DNA from: Mnemiopsis leidyi
Lineage: Eukaryota > Ctenophora > Tentaculata > Lobata > Bolinopsidae
Direction of reading: 5' to 3'
Length of the DNA: 48,671 nucleotides
Assembly (NCBI GenBank): GCA_000226015.1
Contig: JH153449.1
Location: 33,807 to 82,477, forward strand
The position numbers were made by a program, and so were the translations under genes. The notes below the pieces were generated by a model that had not been told where the DNA came from, did no database searches, and was given only the letters and a program-made list of their open reading frames with translations. This document shows, one piece after another, positions 42,138-48,671 of the stretch (position 1 is the stretch's first letter; every line of letters starts with the position of its first letter).

Positions 42138-43482
42138 CTTCCTCTTCGACTTTTACTATAGCAGCAGAGAACAGTTAGAAATCAACACGAATATTTTACC
42201 GATACCAACACGAATATTTTACGATATTTAACCGATTATTTTACTAAACAAGTTGAACTAAAACATATGCATTGTAAATAATTTGCCGGTAAAAATACCA
42301 TTCACTGATATATTTCAGTAATGAGTAGTAATTCTAACGTAAAACAAACGAGGTAAAATAACGGGTACTGCAGCGCACACTAATAAGAATTTTAAATTTA
42401 TCGGTAAAAGGACAACGTAAAGCAAGGAATCTCTCGATGAAAGCAAATAAGAAGTACTTAAAACACCACAGCTAAACCTAATTAAAACAAGTTTTACAAT
42501 TTTTACAAGTATTCTTCGGGTGCGACTAAAGACAAAGAATCATTTCCCACACCCTGAATCATATATACTATATAGTATATACGCAGGCACACAAAAAGTA
42601 AGTTGGAATGTTAAGAAGAGACTTTATACCGGGGGATTGTACCAAAATAAAGCCAACCAAAAGAAAAACATGGCAAGGAGAATGAACAAGGTCGGAGAGG
42701 AAGGTCGCTAGACCTCCGCTATGTGCTAAACCACAGCTGCCGGTCAGGTATACCTGCCCTCCCGCTGGAAGACAGATTGCAAATCAAATTTAAACTAACT
42801 GAACTAATTCGAAAAGACGCGAATATGACATATTTGAGATTGGGTCAAATTTGGGGCATCAAGATGATAAAGAGAAGGAACTTTTGTCAATCTTGTATCT
42901 AGAGTATCACGTACATGATTAACGTGTAGTTTAACATCACGCACAGTATCACTAAACATCAAGAGTCTGAGTACGGATATCCTGGAATTAATCATAATGC
43001 TCCAACAGGAGAGAGCGGCAGGATATCGAAATTGTTGACGATCTCAGTCAAGAACTCTACTCATTACGAGAAAGTTAAGACTTTGCTGAGGTGATGATGA
43101 GAAATTCACAACAAGTACACCACCTCTGAGTAGTTCCGACTTAAAGATCGATCATTTTACAAAGGGAGCGATAATTAGGCCATCACCAATTTAGTGATTA
43201 CAAAATAGCTCGTACTTGATCGTGACGACACGAACAGAGCAGCATTAAGCAATCACAAAGCAACGCTATCTCACTGTTCTATATGCGCCCCAGGAGCACA
43301 TCTCACACGAACCATTGAGCCACCGTAAATAGCTGCTGTAATGAACAAACCATTGTGAGGAGCCGATCACGTGACAGAGCGAAGTGCCTCCAGGCTAACA
43401 ATGTAACGAGTTGGAGACGAGGAGGAAAATAGTCTTCTTGTTCTTGCGATGTGTAAACAATAAACATGCCACAACAGACAGT
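42138..43482. other. No coding exon seen; likely 5' UTR intron
   Basis: A perfect 20-bp palindrome of alternating TA type lies at 42562-42581 (TATATACTAT and its complement). Otherwise nothing is recognised. Confidence 0.4.
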
Positions 43483-43514
43483 GCACCATGGTAACGGCTG
43501 TGACGTGACGTCAC
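43483..43514. promoter_or_regulatory. X-box-like site next to a CRE
   Basis: GCACCATGGTAAC at 43483-43495 is an X-box half-match, and GTGACGTCAC lies at 43505-43514. A CACGTG is present near 43369. It is a plausible promoter for the minus-strand gene starting at 42137. Confidence 0.5.
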
Positions 43515-43782
43515 GGAGGGAGGAAGAGAGACAGAGAATATTAGGGGAAATTGTTACGGGTTAAAATAGGTGATCCGGTTAATGGTAAGGATTGAGCAGT
43601 GCACCGGTTTTCTCCGCAATTTGTCGAATAATGAGACAGGCAGTGTCACAACTAAAGTCGACTGGAATTATCCTGACTTCAATAAAAAGGTGAGGAAGCA
43701 GAAACACAGGGGAAGTTGTCAACGGCAATGGATCGGAAGAAGCTATTTTCGGTGCATTATTGCAGGATTGTGGGCGACAGAT

Positions 43783-44046
43783 ATTTTGTATTTGTATTTG
43801 TTACACCTGTACCCAGGCTTTTACAGTTATACTGAAGGGGCTCCTGGAAGATTCTAGATCTTTTAATGGAGACCCTCCTCATTTAACCCTCAATCACGGT
43901 TTCCCGGTCATTCGGCTGAGTCGACCGAAGAAGATTGCATAGGCAAATGCCCTTAGCGCACTCCTCTAGGATTGGCGGATCTGGGAATTGAACCCCCGAT
44001 CTTCTGCATAGAAAGTCGGGGTAGATACCACTACACCACCAACCCA
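43783..44046 (-). mobile_element. tRNA-headed SINE, copy D, the most complete
   Basis: Read on the minus strand from 44046: head GGGTTGGTGGTGTAGTGGTA with an A box (TGGTGTAGTGG). The anticodon-arm-like CCCCGAC...GTCGGGG region follows, then a B box GGTTCAATTCC about 33 bp from the A box. The body is about 165 bp, with a tail of two or three aaatac units. This is the layout of RNA polymerase III-driven, tRNA-derived SINEs. The other three copies in the window are shorter at the head. Confidence 0.93.
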
Positions 44047-44048
44047 TT

Positions 44049-44600
44049 GAAGGTGAGATGGGCAGAGTGATTTGTCCTAGACGTCCAATCACAGCGGTGC
44101 TTTTTGAGAGAGAGAGAAATGTCCACTAGGTCCTGATAGTTGTTAAGCAAGAACTGTGACAAGTCAGATACGGTCAGCAACAATTTGGTGCTTGGTGGCG
44201 AACTGGAGACGGGCGGTATCAAGACAGACAGGACAACGAGTAATCTGACTCAGACGACAAGAAGTGAGATGATGGGTACAGTATACATGTTATCCTCTTG
44301 ACGGAGAAACTGATAGATCTGCAGAAATAGAACTATCAGACTGATAATGTGTTACAGAGTCATGGGCGAGAAGTAATTTAACCGAGACAATCAACTCACC
44401 TGACACGAGGGGGAGGGATGTGCTAGTTAATATTGTCAGGATCTGTTTGCCATGTAGAAGATCCCCAAACGTCCGTACTTTCACAACACACAAATTTGAC
44501 AAGCCGGAACAGAGATCGGGGTCGAGACACCGGAAATTTCCGTGCAAGTGCAGGACAGTACTCCCGCGTGTGTTAGATCCCGCTCATACACCTGCTCTCC
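44049..44600 (-). CDS. Candidate coding region of an unknown gene, frame uncertain
   Basis: Two pieces fit together. The upstream one ends at 44400 with TCAG|GTGAGT, and the downstream one starts at 44248 after catctcacttcttgtcgtctgag. Joined in phase 1 they read GLSNLCVVKVRTFGDLLHGK and then RLLVVLSVLIPPVSSSPPS, LLLTVSDLSQFLLNNYQDLV. The frame runs into SINE copy D and would stop at the TAG in its A box. The upstream piece has no clear acceptor in this frame. Another frame of the same DNA, opening after accacag at about 44608, reads CGEQVYERDLTHAGVLSCTC. I cannot choose between them. Confidence 0.3.
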
Positions 44601-46965
44601 GCATGAAACTGTGGTAATTCCACGTGCAGGGTCATGTAATTACAACATTGTATAGGTCTTGAAATTAGTGCAGAATTAGTGCGGTCTGAATTAGGAGAGG
44701 TCGTGGGAGGTGACAGATGGACTTGGACTGCATTGTCAACTCTTGGTTCTGTCCAGGTGAGTAAGATAGAATACGCCTACCAGGCAACTATCACTGTCAA
44801 AACAAAGTAGAGAAAATAGATGTAGCACAAGAAAAATAGGGTGTTGTAAAATGATGGATTTGTTGTTGAGTTAAGTACTAAGTATCAATCAAATAGTGAG
44901 GTCAACATATCAACGTCAATCTGACAAGTGACAGGAGATCATGCTGTGATGAACTTGAAATGTAAGACTGTGACCTAACACTCTTAATAACAGTGGCAGG
45001 GAGAAGGAATTTAGAGGACTCCAGCCAAACATGACACTACAAGTAGGGGAGGTCAACCTGGCCCTGACTGCTGCGATGTAATTGCTGAAAATGTCGAACA
45101 CACGCAGGACATGTCATAGCGATACGAACTAAGTAACAAACAGGTAATAACCTGCAGCTAAGCGGACCTGGCCGCATGATTCTCATACGGCCATTTAAGT
45201 CTCGGTTAATCTGGATCATGAAGTATAGTGGGAAGTTTAATCATTGGACTCCGGGTCGCCCGGTAATCCACATGTTTAATTAAATCCCAGATAATCATAG
45301 TACAAGATATAGTTATCATAACGAAATGTAAGTCATGTGACCGCCATTGTGCACAATGAGCTGTGTAGTGAAAACGAGTAATTTTCAAGTTACAGGGCTA
45401 GGGTACTGTGCACAAGAACGCAGGGTAAATATGTATTGAATTTAGGCATGTTGTTAGGACTAAACTTGGAATGTGCTCACTGATGGTCTGGGAGCGGGAA
45501 AACAGAGAGATGCAGCAAGAAAAAGTAAAGCTAGGCATGCCTCAAACAGTAAAATCCTTGATATTTTAGTAATTTGTTCTAAACCACAGTCTGATTACTC
45601 AAAACTCTCTGTTTGATTCTTGTGAGTCGTATTATTTCTAGATAAAACATGTCAACATGCAGATAAGTAAATATGCTATATTCTGTAAATTTCTATCGAA
45701 AGGAAGACTCAAGACTATCATCTTTGAAAAATTTACTGGAGGAATCAGGAAGAAAAATCTGCCTCAAATCATTTTCATAACCCAAAAAATCAGATTCTGA
45801 TGAACCGACGCGATGATGCCGATATACTCCAACGATTCTTCAACGACCAAAACTTAAAAGTTTGACTTGCCTACGTAACTCCGTTACGGTGGATAGTTTA
45901 AAAAATGACATGCCTTTTTACTCACACTTGACATATATGATATTGACCTTGAATCCTATGTGTACGTTATTGACAAAAATTAATATACATGATAATCGAT
46001 GAATAAATATGAGCCAGAAAGAAAGAAACGGATAACTTTATCAATACATGAGATTAAAAAGGGGAAATATTGTGGCTTACGTTTGACTGTTTTAGGCTAA
46101 TAATATGAGGATCGAGGAAACTATTAAAAAGAGATATTACGAACAATATCTGCATTACATGTAAAAATCTGCATTACATATAAACATTAAAATACTATAG
46201 TTTCGCTCAGCTAGATGTAGTTAAAACAATTCAGTTCAGGTCTAGACTATATATTCGACATGTTAGAATGAGTGATTCAAGTGATTTGCTGCGACAGAAT
46301 TTTAGGTTAAAAGTGACGTAGCCGGTTTAAAGATCTCATAGTCAGTCGTTACTGAATATTCTTTCCGGCTGTAGTCTGAACTAAATATGCACACTCGAAT
46401 TTTACCGCAGATAAGAATTTAAGCCGGGGTGAAATAAATAAAAATTTAAAAATGGCGAAAGGAAATGTGCTACGTTGGATAGAAGAATCATCGAGCTGAT
46501 AATGTCGACAACAAATATTGGAAATGTTGTTGCATGTCACGATTTTTTTTCTAAGAGCTGAAGATTAATCATTGAGATGTTTGGATTCCATTACTTCTTG
46601 TTAATGGAAACAGAGCCAGAAACCGACGTCTGGTAGCAAGGCTATCGCTCACATGTAATATATTTCCATTTGTCCACGGCCACATTTAGATTGTTTCAGG
46701 CTTTAGCAAAATTCGAGCGATTTTGATTTCCAAGCGTCGTGCTTCACAGTTCATCATTAAAAAATGCTTCGTAGAGTTGTCAAAAAACGAAATTAGAATT
46801 AAATTGAGAGTCTCAAATCTAGAATAGCGGAAAGATAATAGATTGACTTTAAAGGATGAGACAAAAGTAACGAGAAGAAGGCAGGACACGGTTCATTTAA
46901 TTGGCTATATACCTTTTATGGGATAATCTTGTCCAACCAAATTCACTGACTTGCATGGTAACTTA
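44601..46965. other. No supported gene
   Basis: Overlapping minus-strand frames at 44916-45219 read plausibly in two different phases, and neither has firm splice sites. A plus-strand ATG at 44717 opens 13 codons to a CCAG|GTGAGT donor, but no partner exon was found. Confidence 0.4.
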
Positions 46966-47022
46966 GTTACATTATTTACTCACTTTCAAAGTTACATTAT
47001 TTACTCACTTTCAAAGTTACAT
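46966..47022. repeat. Two tandem copies of a 25-bp unit plus a partial third
   Basis: gttacattatttactcactt... starts at 46966 and 46991, with a partial unit at 47016. The two full units are identical. Confidence 0.9.
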
Positions 47023-48418
47023 AGTTAAGTAATTTTACTCGGTTACACAGTTACATAATTCTAGGTTCAATGGTACAGCTCGAGGAAGAGCATCATTTTC
47101 TTTTAAAGTAAAGTTCCCGGATTAAACGGGGGAGTTAACGGTTCTTAACCAGGGATTTTCTTAAACTTGTGAAATATACCGTTATGTCATCCTAGCTGGA
47201 CTAATAACCGATTTGAACTCGATTGCCTCTTATTCTTTTCTATGTGTTCCAGCACCTAACGCCTCGGTGCTCAATCAAATTACGGGGAAAATTGGTATTA
47301 GCAATTCATCGTTCGAATACAAATTCAGCTTCTACAGCGATTAATCTCGACTTTATTTTATCTCCAGATTTATAAGGCGTAACGCCGAGACATTGTTTTA
47401 CATCATTGAAGCATTATAAATTTGTCAGAGGGTGAAATAGTCGGTAAAAAGACCTCTGATATGAATCAAGATTGATTGATTAAATAAAACCGGAGCATTA
47501 CTGAGAGAGGTGGAAGTTCCAATCGCATACACAATACACATTATTAGGTTATCGTAAATTCTTCATATTCCTTGAATTTAATCGCTGCCTAAAGTTCAAC
47601 ATAAAAATATACACTGGATATGGCGCAGAGGACACAAAATGGTCCTTTTTTAGTCATCATCACAGTTCCATTAGGAGTAACTTTAACTGAAGTTTTGGAG
47701 GTCATGATTTACAACAGAGTTATATAACTTTTCAGCTTCATTTTTAGCAACCACGGCGAGTGAGTAAAAAGTCTGCAGTATGAGGCAGCTACTGTTTGAC
47801 TTTATAGCATTTTTATCACTTATTTTGACGAACATTTATACTTTCAGAAGGCTGATGAGTGACAGAATGCTTTAGGGACTTATAGCCAGCTCACGGACGA
47901 TCCTTACCTCCATTACAGACGCTCTCCTGCTTCCTTCCTAAATGAGTAGTTCTACAATAAGTCAGGATTCATCTTGCTAGCGAGCACGAAAATAACTAAA
48001 CTTAGAAACAGCGCACAGAGAGACAAAATAAAAAGACTTTCGAAACTTCAGAAGACAAGACGTCGATAAATTACACGGGGCAGTTAATTGGAGAATTAGA
48101 ATGATAGCTATCAGAATGATAACTATCAGACAGTTGCAATGACAATCACATGATTATAACGATCTCGATTTACAAACTAATTAAAATAATTATGACTGAT
48201 ATTAATAAAATTTCTTATCCGGTAAGTCATAACGGGTTAAACAGATCGCGATCCAACGCAATATACCAAGAGTAAGGAATTTGGCACAGCACTGTCAGAG
48301 ACCAGAGTGTTATATGTTACAGAAACATACCGACATAGACATAAGTCGATAAGCGTATTGAAGTAGAAAATAAACGGATAATCCCGGATGTGGTTGAAGT
48401 AACCACTGCTGGCGAGCA
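47023..48418. other. No supported gene
   Basis: AT-rich, with short frames only. A small direct repeat, agaatgata(g/a)ctatcag, lies at 48101-48131. Confidence 0.5.

Positions 48419-48671
<253 letters not shown>

Noticed and set aside
44717-44756. Plus-strand start codon with a perfect CCAG|GTGAGT donor
   Set aside because: Only 13 codons, and no partner exon in phase was found downstream on the plus strand.

Overview
The window is nuclear DNA from an animal. It carries spliced genes with GT-AG introns, a cytosolic ribosomal protein gene, an anillin gene, a large C2H2 zinc-finger gene, a family of tRNA-headed SINEs and simple repeats. The sequence is AT-rich, with introns mostly 70 bp to 2 kb, and is probably from an invertebrate. 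I cannot name the lineage from sequence alone. Every gene I can support reads on the minus strand.

Layout by coordinate. 237-405: first coding exon of dihydropteridine reductase (QDPR), running off the left edge. 743-1165: complete two-exon RPL39. 2988-3599: a possible small gene start. 4248-10225: a complete 15-exon gene for an 827-residue protein with 16 C2H2 fingers. 10399-12453: three SINE copies and a 210-bp tandem duplication. 12461-15161: a small gene of unknown function; one of its introns holds a cluster of GC-rich palindromic repeats (13.2-14.4 kb). 16301-23799: anillin, with the C-terminal anillin-homology and PH exons (16301-19281) and a large N-terminal exon (22861-23799) resolved; the exons between them are not found. 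23800-42000: mostly sequence in which I see no gene. Three short exons further right (37315-37443, 42063-42137, 44049-44560) have good splice signals but no recognisable product. The right end is a (GA)n microsatellite.

The recognisable genes have separate roles: tetrahydrobiopterin recycling (QDPR), translation (RPL39), DNA binding (zinc-finger protein) and cytokinesis (anillin). They look like ordinary neighbours, not a pathway cluster. No defence system, CRISPR array or autonomous transposon is visible. The less ordinary structures are a cruciform-capable inverted repeat that copies a splice junction (7.46-7.69 kb), the dispersed GC-rich palindromes in the 13-14 kb intron, a short pogo/Tigger-like inverted-repeat element at 8.9 kb, the SINE family, and RFX-type X-boxes next to CRE or CACGTG motifs that probably mark promoters.
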